64,000 bases of DNA from Limnephilus marmoratus (taxonomy: Eukaryota > Arthropoda > Insecta > Trichoptera > Limnephilidae), in the NCBI GenBank assembly GCA_917880885.1, contig OU862908.1:57495819-57559818 (forward strand). Reading direction: 5' to 3'. This document shows, one piece after another, positions 32,367 to 43,794 of this stretch (the first letter of the stretch is position 1; every line of letters begins with the position of its first letter). The notes beneath the pieces are model-generated. The model worked only from the letters and a program-made list of their open reading frames with translations, searched no databases and had not been told where the DNA came from. Position numbers and translations under genes: made by a program.

Positions 32367-33513
32367 CGCATGGTGAACCGAGTCAAGAGGTCACGATTTT
32401 CAGTGCATAAAAGGTTTTTATTTATTTGTGAAAAATTTTATAAGAAAGAAAAAAGTTAATCAATGGAAACTGTCACAGATAAATTTAACTATAAAATCGT
32501 ACTAAAAAAGTTGTTTCGTTAAAATTTTATCATTTAAACAATGTATTTTCTCACTTAACAAAAACCTTAGTGCTATAAGACAAGAAAAACATGCCGATCT
32601 TTTGATCCACTGCATACTGGAAGAACGTGACTCTCCCCGAGAAGAGTTCCTAAACAAATTGGTGTGGTTAGCACCACACTAAACGAGATTGTGATGACGT
32701 CCTCGAGAGTGAGACAACGATAAAAAGAAATTTATTTGAATCTCTCCGTCTTTGTAAAAATCAACCCTAGTCTAAGAACCCCTCTGTGTAATTCAGACAG
32801 TTAAGTCGCTAAATTGCACATAGCGAACTTCAAACAATTATCACAGTCAAAGGAACCAAGAGCAGGAACGATTTGATGAGCTCTGTGAAAATAAAAGCCA
32901 ATTAAGTATAATTTGGCAGATGGCTCGATGCTCCCGCCCCCACTATTGAGTTGGTACAACTTTTTCAGGGAATAATGAATAAATAGTGGTCCTTTTGAGG
33001 GCTCACTGAATAATTAGGGCTTTGCCATTGAAAAAATTGGCACAAGGTTGGGATGAGAAAAATGAATTTACTTGCTTGTGGTTTTACGCCTAAAAGTGCT
33101 TTTACGTAAAAAGATACATGAAATTGTAAGTACATATAAGTGTATTCTACATGGTGTAAGCAGGAGAATATCTGAATTACTAAAATAAGTAGATTTTTTT
33201 TTTAAATCGTTTTCGGGAAATCGACAGTTTACATTTATTTATTTATTTATTTATTCTTAGTACATTTACATTACAAAGGTATAATATATTGTCCTCCACA
33301 CTAGGAGTTCACCTGTGTTGTAGAGGATATTTTTCAGTTGTAAATTATGAATTATAAATTGTGAATAGTAAAACAAAAGAGTGTTAATTGCTAATAAGGG
33401 AAACAATAAAAATCAAAATATAATATCGACTTCAATTCGACAAAAATTATAAATTAAAAGTTAAAAAGATTGTAGCCAGTTTCTTATGTTTTTTTTTGTA
33501 TTCAATAATATTA
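32367..33513. other. no recognisable gene; A/T-repeat LINE-tail-like patch
   Basis: (TTTA)n at 33232-33255 followed by a sequence reading like a reversed LINE 3' end (CATTTACATTACAAAGG). No coding region. Confidence 0.4.
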
Positions 33514-34214
33514 GTTGTTTTATATGTATTTGTTGTTTGAATATGTGAAGTACCTACAGCCAAAAAAAAACATCTATGGATTTCCTCCTTGTGACTCTAA
33601 TAAGACAATACAATAAAAAAGAAATAATTAATTTTGTAAGAAAATTATATGCAACTAAAAGTTGCTCATAAAAGTAAGAAAAACGTTTATTTTATATGTA
33701 TTTGTTGTTTGAATATGTGTAGTACCTACAGCCAAAAAAAAACATCTATGGATTTCCTCCTTGTGACTCTAATAAGACAATACAATAAAAAAGAAATAAT
33801 TAATTTTGTAAGAAAATTATATGCAACTAAAAGTTGCGCATAAAAGTAAGAAAAACGTTTATTTTATATGTATTTGTTGTTTGAATATGTGTAGTACCTA
33901 CAGCCAAAAAAAAAAACATCTATGGATTTCCTCCTTGTGACTCTAATAAGACAATACAATAAAAAAGAAATAATTAATTTTGTAAGAAAATTATATGCAA
34001 CTAAAAGTTGCTCATAAAAGTAAGAAAAACGTTTATTTTATATGTATTTGTTGTTTGAATATGTGTAGTACCTACAGCCAAAAAAAAACATCTATGGATA
34101 TCCTCCTTGTGACTCTAATAAGACAATACAATAAAAAAGAAATAATTAATTTTGTAAGAAATTATATGCAACTAAAAGTTGCTCATAAAAGTAAGAAAAA
34201 CGTTTATTTTATAG
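33514..34214 (+). repeat. four-copy 172-bp tandem array
   Basis: Units start at the TACCTACAGCC landmark at 33551, 33723, 33895 and 34069, giving periods of 172, 172 and 174 bp. Units differ only by single bases and A-run length. Because 172 is not a multiple of 3, the repeated open frames inside it shift between copies and are not a gene. It is satellite-like or a recent local amplification. Confidence 0.9.
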
Positions 34215-34960
34215 ATCATATTCTGGTGTGATTTCATAATTAAGCCGCCGCTCCCCGACTTTCTACCGATTTCTTCCATTCTCCCTTAAACATTTGAAGT
34301 TTTTAAGATCTTAAAAAAATATATGTTATTTCTGAAGATAATATCTAGACGCCTTCCACGCCGAAACGTAAATTATATGAAATTCCCTCAGTAGAAAAAA
34401 ATCGCAAAGTATGCTCCGAAAATTATTATAAACACGTTTGTTTCAGTTATTTTACAAGTCATAGTTGTGAAAAAATTCACAACGTTTCTGTAAATGATAC
34501 TTAAGACGCCTTCCACGAGAGTTTTGTTCTATTTTAAACGAGTCGTGTTTTATTAAACATTTTCACAAAATTCGCATCGATTTTATCGCTTTTAGCGCAC
34601 TCCTCTAACATTCGTAATTACATATCTCTCCATCTTCTTCTTTTTGAGCGCGGCGCCTTAAGACAAGATATCATTTTCCAAAAATAAGACAGGATACAAT
34701 ATTTATTAAGGTGACGTACTACCAAACAATACAACATCATGTGATTTTGGTTGCTTAGTAGTGATCGCTTAGAAATATTTTAGGTGCTTAATTTACCTTT
34801 GAAATAATCGAGCATTTTTTGATTAGTCCCAGAAAAAAATAAAGTTTCAGGCCTATAAACACTGCTTTAAAGTTCAGAATTTCCTATTTCAGTTGTGGTT
34901 TTATTGTACAATACGGACAATTAAATTCCGTAGAAAATTATCTTAAAACACTTAAATATT
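34215..34960. other. no recognisable gene
   Basis: A block GACGCCTTCCACGCCGAAAC near 34348-34370 has a partner GACGCCTTCCACGAGAG at about 34505-34521, perhaps an old PLE-type end. Otherwise nothing. Confidence 0.4.
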
Positions 34961-34974
34961 TGTGCTTGTGCTCT

Positions 34975-35570
34975 TTGGCGTTGTTTTTCTAGTCAATAAA
35001 TCAAATCAGTCGGCTGGTGTCAAACAGGAATCTAAACCTTATCGCTATTTACATAAAAAGCGGCCCGATCCCCAATTTTTACGTGATGTGGTGGATCACC
35101 TTAAGTTATTTAAGATGTATTTAAAAACAGAACACAGTATTTATGCATCGGTGGCCATGAGTCCAGGGAATTCTCTGCATATTCAGGAATACCTCAGGGG
35201 TCAAACTTGGGACCTCTACTCTTCTTGATATTACTAGATGATATTCAAGAATGCATCCAAAGTACCACTTGCTTTCTTTTTATTGACGATCTCAAACTGC
35301 TCAGGATGATATGCAACATTCAAGAATGTTTTAAAATACGCATTGATTTCGACGCAAAATATTCATGGGCAGTTGAGAATAAACTTTTCTTTAATTTTAA
35401 AAAATGTGTCACTATGACGTATACGCGTTCCAAAAACCCGATTAAATTTGATTATAAACTAAATGATGAAATATTGTCATCAGTGAAATCCATAAGCGAC
35501 CTCGAGGTTACATTTTTGATCCCAAACTTACTTTAGATTTCAAGGCCAAGTCATTTTAGGCAAGAACTCT
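34975..35570 (+). pseudogene. LINE reverse transcriptase remnant
   Basis: A frame with YRYLHKKRPDPQF leads, after a one-base shift near 35185-35205, into GIPQGSNLGPLLFLILLDDI (motif B) and CFLFIDDLKLLR (motif C). In motif C the usual Phe-Ala-Asp-Asp is Phe-Ile-Asp-Asp. It continues through FFNFKKCVTMTYTR. The GSNLGPLLFLI form differs from the other LINEs here, so this is a separate lineage. Motif A is not recognisable. Dead and 5'-truncated. Confidence 0.65.
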
Positions 35571-35639
35571 GAAATATCTATTATTGTAAAAAAATTCATT
35601 TAAAGTTATGTATGTGTCTTGTGTATTGTAATAGGATTA

Positions 35640-35800
35640 GGGAACGTACCCATACTACGTGACCAACTTTTGGCAATTTTTAACCCCCCCCCCCCCCCCT
35701 GGTGACCAAAATCCTAAGCAACCCGCCGCTCATTTGTATGGAGCGTGACATTTTGAAGACCCCCCCCCCTAAACGTGTCACGTAGTATGGGTACGTTCCC
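35640..35800. mobile_element. Harbinger-type MITE, copy 2
   Basis: 161 bp, same family as 1493-1645. It is flanked by TTA at 35637-35639 and 35801-35803. It differs from copy 1 almost only in the length of its C-runs. Inserted about 70 bp after the LINE remnant. Confidence 0.8.
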
Positions 35801-35803
35801 TTA

Positions 35804-36430
35804 CATCAATCTGTAATGCACAAAAATTAAATTATAAAAAAGGTTGTACAGAATTATATAAAACAATAACAAAAACTCACTAGTGATAATAATAATTCAG
35901 AAAAACATTTTCTTCCGTAGGTACGATGCGCACCTGTGGACGCTTGCTTAACTTTAAAGTGCGTTTGAGTTATAATCTTAATTCACATAATTCTTTTACT
36001 ACACTTATTTTCAATTCATTTTTATTCCCAGGAAAATATGTTTCGATGGCATTCTTAAAAAAATGGTATTAGATTATTATGTCATTTTACTATCGGAAAT
36101 ACGGACCAAATCTAAAAGTGATGCGTTGGGATAAGTATTTATCGATTAGAAGAGCAGAGAAAGATTAATACTTACGTGATTAATTTATTCCGTTTCTTAG
36201 AAGGGCTAATCTAGTCTAACTAATATCAATGAATTGAGTGAGCACAGAGTGTCCCAACAAACGTCAGACAAAGTTCTGTCCTCCTGCAAGACTTGCAGTT
36301 TTAATACGCCCCGAGGGATCGTTGAAACCTATTGCACAAAGTTATGGTGCCTGAGGCTAAAGACAGGGAATAAATAATAGATCGGGAAAATAGTTTTAAT
36401 TGCTAGCCATACTTGACGTATTTTTCTAAG
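35804..36430. other. no recognisable gene
   Basis: AT-rich, non-coding. Confidence 0.5.
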
Positions 36431-36431
36431 C

Positions 36432-36640
36432 TCAACATCGCCCTGGTGAATGACGACCATTCTAAAACTTATTGTTGATTGAAATGACTTTAACCGTGTC
36501 TGGTGACCAGATCTGAACAGGCATATACTCATCTCCTTTCCTTACGCCCCAATTTTTGCCCCAATTGGAGATACCATAGTTCCTCTGTCTCTGGAAATTT
36601 GGGAGCAGTTGGGACTCATGTGCGACATTCATATAGAAAT
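36432..36640 (-). repeat. dispersed family A copy
   Basis: Blocks CATCGCCCTGGTGAATGACG, GTGACCAGATCTGAACAGGC and GCCCCAATTGGAG, ending GGGAGCAGTTGGGACTC. Confidence 0.6.
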
Positions 36641-37625
36641 GCATGTGACGCATTGCGTACAAACTTAACACTGATTTATTACTTACTCTCTAATTTTTTA
36701 TGTTCTTCTTAAATTTAATCCTACCTTGCATTAAGAACTTAAGAATTTTTTGAACTTATAGTAAGAAGAAGTCCCTTTCACCAGTTTCCCTAAGGCACAT
36801 CTATGCCGAACCACATGGCTGTAATGTGGCTGGACAGACCTAAGTTCTTACTTTATCCTCCACCTATTCTTATGCAGCATAAGAAGAAGAGAATTATTAT
36901 CTTCTTTAGTTAGTTCCTCATCGCTTTGGATCGTGACCCCACTCCAATTTTCATTGTAATCAATGCTCCTCCACTTCTTCGACTTCCAGCGCTACGTGAA
37001 GAGCCAAGGAAAATGAAGCAACGCCGAATGCCTGCCACATTTGATCACACTGACTCATCGGTGATCTTCCAAAGAGAAGAGAAAAAGATATGCATGGATT
37101 AAAAAAATCTTTTGCTAACTTGTTGAATTTATGGATGAAATCTTGAGTTGTAAAGCCAAAATGAATTTACAAAACGAGCCATTTGATAGCTCTGGATCTC
37201 TGATGTACCTACAATAAATTGTCTCGCTGGATCCAATCATCTATCTTATTAGCCTCTATATCTTGGCAATTACGGCCACTAGCTGCTGATAGCTGGTCGG
37301 CACCATTGTGCGAGGGAATTATTCTGAATAAGTCCCTGGTCCCTGTACAATACGGCCGGCGCTAGGTGTTTGCGTTCTGGCACGCTGTGCACTGTGAACT
37401 GTGAGCTGAACAATATCATGTTGTTATTGTGTGCAATATACTGCCTTAAACCACAAGCAAATTATAACAGCTATCTACTTAAGCTAATTTCTATGGGACA
37501 CTTTTGGTTTAATATAAATTCATAAAATAAGATTTTTCAAATCGGTATTTTTGCGATGAACTAAATGAAACCATTGAAAGGCGGTAAAAGCAATTGGTAT
37601 ATTTTAGTGTAGGCAACCATAAGTA
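36641..37625. other. no recognisable gene
   Basis: Non-coding. I see no repeat or RNA gene I can name. Confidence 0.4.
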
Positions 37626-37629
37626 ATAG

Positions 37630-38358
37630 ACTAGCTGACCCGAAAAACATTGTTCTGCCATATAAATTATTTCTAGTGTATATTTTGGTTGCTAAATAAA
37701 AAAATAACGAATGTATTGTGAGTGTGTGGGGATGGGATATAGAAAGAGGAACGGAGTGCTGTAGATGATGACCGCCGATAAAAACAAAAAAAAAACACCA
37801 ACTAAAGTAGGAAAATGAAATTTAAAAAAAACAATATGAATTTCGAAGAGCAATTGAGTGTACGATATTTTTTGTCAGTCTGTCTTTAGCCACCACAAAT
37901 AAGCTAGATGGTTTGCCCACGCGAGAACATGATGCCGAATGAAATATCAAAATGACGCGACGCTTCTCGTGAATGTCTTACGCATGTGTGGATGAAAGTT
38001 CGATGAGGTGGACCTATCGCCATCTGTCATTCAACAACATAAATAATTTTGTTCTGTTTGAAATACGAAATACGGTTACATTTGTTCATACAAAAATACT
38101 AAAATCGCGATTAAAAAATGGGAAGGTGGGGGTAAAATTTGGGATTATAGGTATTTTTTGATGCAAAATAAAAAATTGTCAAAAAATTTAAATTATTTTC
38201 TGGATAGGGACACCCTAATCTTCTACCGGTATGAAATATACTTTAAAACCTATTCTCATACCTACCAAATATACATAAAAAATCATAAAAATCGGTCAAG
38301 CCGTTTCGGAGGAGTGCGACCACAAACACCGTGACACGAGATTTTTATATATAAGATT
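37630..38358 (+). mobile_element. CTAGCTGACC-type non-autonomous element
   Basis: Starts GACTAGCTGACCCGAAAAAC ... GTTCTGCC. It ends in AAAATCGGTCAAGCCGTTTC, then GTGACACGAGATTTTTATAT. These paired ends are common in insect non-autonomous elements, some of which have been assigned to Helitrons; I cannot confirm the class. Interior about 700 bp, no conserved ORF. Related copies lie at 60942-61345 (same orientation), 61365-61993 and 53620-54608 (reverse). Confidence 0.55.
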
Positions 38359-38734
38359 ATCAAAAAGGATTAAAAAAAGAACAAAAGCTTGGGTGATGTC
38401 ATGATGCAGCTATTTAAATTAAGGTATTTTAGTTTTTCGGTTTATTAATGTTTATGTTTATTGATGGTAAATTAAAGTTTATTAATGTTTAGGTTTATTA
38501 ACAATTAAGGCTTATTCTTTTCAACTCAAAAAAGTAATCATTTGATTTCGATTTTTAAGTTTTGTTTTTTAAATATCGGATGGTAAAGCTGTAAAATTCA
38601 CGTCTCAAAACCTGGCAAATTGCCATTGAATAAAAAACTTGGACAGATCGACACACGTAATTTTGAAACCGGTAGTATTACTACCTGTTTTGTGTTTCTT
38701 AATATTTTTGTTGTTGTGATTGGTTACCAAACAA

Positions 38735-38940
38735 GAGCACCGACTTTCCGAGCCAGTGGGATTATTGTTCCCCCATTTGGGGTATGCTGTGAGACTGAAT
38801 ATTGTGTGAGGAAGAAGAAGGTTGGAATGTTGATGCCTATTTAGATCTTGTCATCAAACATAGCGAAAACTAATTCAAGCAACGTTTCGATAATGGATGA
38901 CCGTCTTCCATTAGGGCATTACTGAGAATATCTACCACTT
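38735..38940 (+). repeat. dispersed family A copy
   Basis: Reads CCGAGCCAGTGGGATTATTG, CCATTTGGGGTATGCTGTGA, then GAAGAAGGTTGGAATG, and GCAACGTTTCGATAATGG. Confidence 0.6.
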
Positions 38941-38999
38941 CACTTTAGTCAGTAATTGAGGTAATTTGAAAAAATTGGAACTTTAGCCCTTTTTTATGT

Positions 39000-39375
39000 G
39001 AATACCGCACAATCCCAACTGCCCCTAACCTTGTGAAGCCAGTGAGATTTTCAACCTTTCCCCATTTGACTAAACTGAAATACTTGGTCAAATAGTTTTC
39101 GTTAGGTTAGGTTATGGGCTATTTTTTTACAATTTTTTCATCACTTGTAATGACTTTTCAAAGAGTGTTGTGATGCCAGTTTGTTGAGTTTTCATGGAAC
39201 CGTGAGGAGGGGAAGGCGGTAGAGAAGAGGCAGGCAAGGAAGAACCTGGCTCTTCACATCTGGTCATCAAATATGGCGAAAACCAATTCAAGCAACGTTT
39301 AGACGATCGACGACGATCCCCTAGATCTGGACCCATTCGGAATTGGGCGGAGCAAGCGACTTTAGCGTTGCCCAA
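39000..39375 (+). repeat. fragmented family A copies
   Basis: A start-like piece (ATACCGCACAATCCCAACTG ... AGCCAGTGAGATTTTC) at 39002-39060. A tail piece with GGCTCTTCACATCTGGTCAT and ACCAATTCAAGCAACGTTTA lies at 39240-39300. Confidence 0.5.
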
Positions 39376-41040
39376 TCAATAGCCAACAACGATGTTTTGT
39401 TATTTCGCTACTACATTTGAAGAATAAAACAAAGCGACGTGAAGAGCAAAGCACGTCTATTCGGCCCGAAATCCGGGCGGCTACTGAGCAGTGTTGCCAC
39501 AGGTTATACCTGCTTTCCACCAGATTCACCCTTTAAATCCACCAGAAAACCACTAAAAATATAGTACTACACTCACACCGGCTAAATTTTCCACTAAAAT
39601 AAAGTTTAATGAAAGAAAACAAGTTAAGAAATTATTCAATATCGACTAACTCTAAATTAAGTCGTCTTCTTCAGACGAATCATTTTTGCCTGCACCATAA
39701 TCGTCGGTTTCAGATTGATGTGACTCTTTGGTACCGATTTGATTTACAACGGCTACTGGAATTTCATAATCATTGCAGCATTTTGGTACCTTCCAACCTC
39801 AAACCACAGCTTACTCTCAATATAGCAGTTAAAATATTTAACTTCATTCTATTCCCCTGTTTGTTTTTTATTATATTCATACTACTAAATAGTCTCTCAA
39901 CATCCCCATCTTCATTTTTTTAGTAGATCAGTGTTGCCTACACAGTAAACGTAAATTCCATTCAAAATTAAAGAAAGTAGTGGCTTAGTGGCTGAGTGTT
40001 TGTAGTTTTAGTTATGAAACAAAAATTTTCAAAACCGCTAAAAAATCCACCAGCCACTAAAAGAAATATTTCACCACTAAATGAAGTATGAAAACCACCA
40101 GTTTTAGTGGATCCGCAGAAGGGTGAAATTTGCAGTTGGGTAACGTCTCTTTTAATTCCCTGTAAACGAACATCGCCAAAATTCATGTTTTATTTTTTTT
40201 GTAAAGTTCAGGAATAAATATATATTTTTTAGCGATTATTACAAAAAAAAAATGAATTTGCCATATTATACAATAAAACCATATCCGAAAAGGGGTTTAT
40301 AAATAGGAGAATTTGCACTTGAAGGTGTTTTTTTATAGACCTAATACTTAATTTTTTTCTAGGCTTATTAAAAGATTTATAAAATCCCAGATGTGTTCTG
40401 CTCGCAGTATTTAATTGAAACATCTATAATACTTCTAAGCGACCAAATTTTCAAAACAAAAACACATGATTATGTATGATTTTGCATTATTTCGCATGGC
40501 TTCATCTTAATGGAAAAAATTTAACTTTAGCACTATTCCGTTAAACTGAAAACTAAAATAAGCCATAGTTAGCACCTTACCGATAACAATCAGGAATAAC
40601 TGTAAGTCAGTTTCAATCTACCTTATGAAACGAATAAAATATTTGTACTATTGTTAATCCTTTATTATGAGACATCTAACGAGGTAGGAATTACGTGGCC
40701 GGCGGCTGAGGGCGGCTCGCGGTGAGGCTGCTGATGACGGCGCATTGTCCACAAAATAATAGAGCCGGCGCGGCAGACATTTCCGTCACTCCATTGTATC
40801 GAGTGACGCCGCGGTGCGAGGCGACGAGCCATTACAACACAGCGCCCCCCATACAACATCGAGGCGTTTGAGTTAAAAGATAACGCCTTTGAGGTGGTGT
40901 TTTATCTCTAAATGGCACAAACGGTGTCGGAATGAAATAACACAGGAGAAAAATAACACATTATAAAATTACATGCTGAATTATAAGATGACGCAAATTA
41001 CACGTAGTGAAAATTACACACTATGAAATTATGCACAGTT
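39376..41040. other. no recognisable gene; hAT-like end and CpG-rich patch
   Basis: CAGTGTTGCCACAGG at 39488 and CAGTGTTGCCTACAC at 39929 look like hAT-type ends in the same orientation, with CCACCAG/CCACTAAA words between. About 40670-40860 is strikingly GC- and CpG-rich for this window, with no convincing ORF. Confidence 0.35.
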
Positions 41041-41041
41041 T

Positions 41042-41365
41042 TGGGAGGAGGGTATGGGTATCGCTGCCCCGGGATAACCAACACCTTTGACATAGGTCAT
41101 CCCAAGTGTTTGACTGTTGTGTCGACTTAGCAGGGGTGCCTGGGTTTATGGGGTTTTAGGTTTGGCTGCTGTTAGGTTTAGTTTTGGCTTGTTCAGGTCT
41201 TCGCTGTGGATGCGTGCCGGATTGGGGGAGCCAGATTTCTTCACACAATCTTCTCTCCTTCAATTCTTTAAAAGACCCTCCACAGAGCTTCCCCAAAGAT
41301 GACATAGACCCTGAGGAAAAAAATATTTTCCCTCAGGGTCTATGTCATCTTTGGGTTATTGTTAC
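41042..41365 (+). repeat. dispersed family B copy
   Basis: Runs from GGAGGAGGGTATGGGTATCG to the terminal hairpin AGACCCTGAGG ... CCTCAGGGTCT, whose arms are perfect here (about 41297-41342). Confidence 0.65.
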
Positions 41366-41371
41366 TAATTA

Positions 41372-41690
41372 CAGGATCGTGTCTCTCGTGTCTCTTGTAT
41401 CTCTAGTGTCTCTCGTGAATCTTGTATCTCTAGTGTCTCTCGTGTATCTTGTGTCTCTAGTGTCTCTCGTGAATCTTGTATCTCTAGTGTCTCTCGTGAA
41501 TCTTGTATCTCTAGAGTCTCTCGTGAATCTTGTATCTCTAGTGTCTCTAGTGTCTCTTGTGAATCTTGTATCTCTAGTGTCTCTCGTGAATCTTGTATCT
41601 CTAGTGTCTCTCGTGAATCTTGTGTCTCTTGTGTTTTTCGTGTCTCTCGTGTCTCTTGTGTATCCTGTGTCTCTTGTGTCTCTTGCCTCT
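41372..41690 (+). repeat. 9-bp minisatellite GTGTCTCTY
   Basis: About 35 units of a 9-bp motif (GTGTCTCTC, GTATCTCTA, GTGAATCTT) with a partial 36-bp higher-order pattern. Because the unit is 9 bp it gives an open Val-Ser-Leu-rich frame, which is not a gene. The flank TCATTTGAGTGAACTTTC is shared, reversed, with the arrays at 49.3-49.8 kb. Confidence 0.85.
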
Positions 41691-41699
41691 CTTTGTATT

Positions 41700-42560
41700 A
41701 TTTGTCATTTGAGTGAACTTTCATATATTTTTATAATTTTCTATTTTTATTGTATTTAATTTCATCTCTCTTCAGAAGTATGCAAACGTATAATTTGTCT
41801 GATTAGATTTATGTAATTGTTTGTATCTATTTGCATATTAACTGAGTTATTACAACTGGATTATTCTCACTTGAGTGTAAACACCTGTAAAAACCCAATA
41901 CAAATAAGTAAAAAAAAATACTAAATTCCTGGGTATGACAATAAAAAAATTACTTGGTTTTATAAAACTTATTTTGTACTAAATAAGCATTCGAAATTAA
42001 ACCAATAATATCTGTTGATTGTAGTCTTTGCATTTTTAAGGTGTGTATTTGCTTTATGACGAATATCCTCCACGTGAAATGTTCGCCGTGTAATTTTAGT
42101 ACATTTCCGTCTGTTTCAAATATGGTAGAATATAATTTTTATTTATTTTACCCAGCGGGGGGGGGGGGGGGGGTTTGTGGTTAAAGGCAGGTTTCTAATG
42201 CATATTTAATGTCGGCTGTTGTAAATAGTTAGAGACTGATAGAGGAGGATAGTGAAATTTTGAATTCTAATCAGATTAGGTTACTAAGCAACTGATTGTT
42301 TGCTTTAACAATGGCCCTTTAATGGAAAGCAAAATATTCAAACTCTGAGAAACTTTCATCCGGAATTATGTTCCCATTAATTTCCTGAATTCAGGATTAT
42401 CAAGAAAACCGAGTCATAATTAATTATACATTTATAACACTTCTACTGTTGCTGCTGGATTAACTCAATTCGACTATATAACTATATAGTCCCAGAGAGA
42501 GGTCGTTCGTAATTCGTGATGTCATCGTTCTAGAATCTTCTGTTTTCATACAATGAACAT
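41700..42560. other. no recognisable gene; poly-G run
   Basis: A run of about 18 G at 42157-42174. Otherwise AT-rich and non-coding. Confidence 0.45.
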
Positions 42561-42563
42561 AAT

Positions 42564-42655
42564 GTGATGTGACCGCGGTAGAGGGGTACGGATTTCGACT
42601 AGAAATCCGGAGGTCGCGGGTTCAAACTCCGGCGTGCGCAAGTAAATTTTAAATT
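42564..42655 (+). mobile_element. tRNA-derived SINE
   Basis: Anticodon-arm-like stem GGATTTCGACTAGAAATCC and B-box GGTTCAAACTCC (42619-42630), then CGGCGTGCGCAAGTAAATTT. Same family as 8483 and 14183. It abuts the tail of a LINE that runs the other way. Confidence 0.6.
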
Positions 42656-43325
42656 ATTTATTTATTCAACGCCCAGAGGGCTTTTACATGTTTGGTAGTA
42701 CAATGATGACAGATGATTTTTCAATAGATAATGAAATAACAAAAATAAAATTAGATAAAAAATGCACACAAGTCAAAAAAATACAAAAAAAGATACAGCG
42801 ATTTGATAAGTTTACAAAAATACACATATGTTTAGTAATAGTTTTGGAATATGTTTTTTACAAGATTCACAAAATTCGCCAAGTTGATGTTAAATATGTC
42901 GACATCACCTAAGTACTGATTCTCCATAGTGTGAAATCGTTGTATAGGAGAGTGGGCAATGTAGTTCCGCTTGTGAATGCTGCAGTAGAATAGTGTATTT
43001 TGTCGCGTGGTTACTGTCGGTATTCGTAAGTTTATGAGTTGTAGGAGTTCGCAACAGTCAAATTTAGAGTTAAGTATTTTGAATAAAAATGTTAAGTCGT
43101 TTATTTTACGTCTGTCTTCTAGTGTATGTATTTTTAGAATATTTAGTAATAGATTATATTTTAAGTCTTCTAGTGGGATACTTAATTTAAAATTTATAAA
43201 ACGCAGACATTTTTTTTTTGTATTCGCTCAATATTATTAACGTGAATTTTGTAAGATGGAGACCAAACTACCGAGTTATATTCAATTTGGCTTCTAACTA
43301 GAGATACATATAATAGTTTAATGAT
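42656..43325 (-). mobile_element. 5'-truncated LINE
   Basis: Minus-strand LINE 3' region: tail (AATA)n at 42653-42670, a GCCCTCTGGGCG block, then coding sequence up to about 43325. Same lineage as the LINE at 6866-8135, judging by the protein and the tail layout. Confidence 0.65.
42832..43319 (-). pseudogene. LINE protein C-terminal fragment
   Basis: Reads KLLYVSLVRSQIEYNSVVWS, NNIERIQ, then after a frameshift in an A-run (about 43209-43219) CLRFINFKLSIPLEDL, RRKINDLTFLFKILN and a C-terminus IFQNYY. It aligns along its whole length with the fragment at 7599-8129 (for example LVRS-x-EYNS, LSIP against LKIP, RRKI). No catalytic reverse transcriptase motif is left. One indel in the homopolymer is the only lesion I see. 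Confidence 0.7.
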
Positions 43326-43354
43326 TAATTTGTGTTATTTGGGTTATATAAATG

Positions 43355-43440
43355 TAGTATATTTGCGTCACGTTCCAAAGTGGAAATATACTCTCAGAAT
43401 GCTGGTCTTACTGATGTAAGACCAGCATTCTGAATCAAAA
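43355..43440 (-). repeat. family A fragment with perfect hairpin
   Basis: A family A end (TTCCAAAGTGGAAATATACT) followed by CAGAATGCTGGTCTTA and its exact reverse complement at 43395-43410 and 43417-43432. The second half belongs to family A; the first is a mirrored copy of it. Confidence 0.6.
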
Positions 43441-43780
43441 CTTTTTTTTTACATGAGCTCCACACAGGAGGGCCTGAGGAAAATAATTTCCCTCAAGGCC
43501 TATGTCATCTTTGGGAATGCTGTGGAGAGTTTTTTTGGGGAAAGGAAGGAGAGGAGAGTTCTGGGAAGGAAAACGGTTTGTGGGGTGGGTAGGAATCTGG
43601 GGTTCAGTGTGTCCTGGTCATCCACCTCCAATACCTAGACAAACCTCACCCCATGAACCCGGGCACCCCTGCTAAATCACCAAACGTAGCGAACCACTTG
43701 GGGTGACCTATGGCAGAGGTGTTGGTTATCCAATAAAGGTTCCCGAGGCGGCGGTACCCAATCCCGCCTCCCAAATTGAA
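43440..43780 (-). repeat. dispersed family B copy
   Basis: Full-length reversed copy from ACATGAGCTCCACACAGGAG to GGTACCCAATCCCGCCTCCC. Confidence 0.65.
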
Positions 43781-43794
43781 AATTTGACAAAGAA

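Noticed and set aside
33514..34214. CRISPR-like array
   Set aside because: The whole 172-bp unit is conserved, with no variable spacers, and this is a eukaryotic genome.
33649..34231. Repeated small protein encoded in the tandem array
   Set aside because: The 172-bp period is not a multiple of three, so the frame cannot be conserved as a protein; nucleotide identity alone explains it.
40665..40859. 64-codon frame in the CpG-rich patch
   Set aside because: Short, Arg/His-rich as any GC-rich stretch would be; no motif.
41184..41759. 191-codon frame full of Val-Ser-Leu repeats
   Set aside because: It is translation of a 9-bp minisatellite fused to family B sequence; the 9-bp unit keeps any frame open.
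42600..42640. True tRNA genes at 8.8, 14.2 and 42.6 kb
   Set aside because: Only B-box and partial arms are present, there is no paired acceptor stem, and the sequence is shared among copies, so they are SINE heads.
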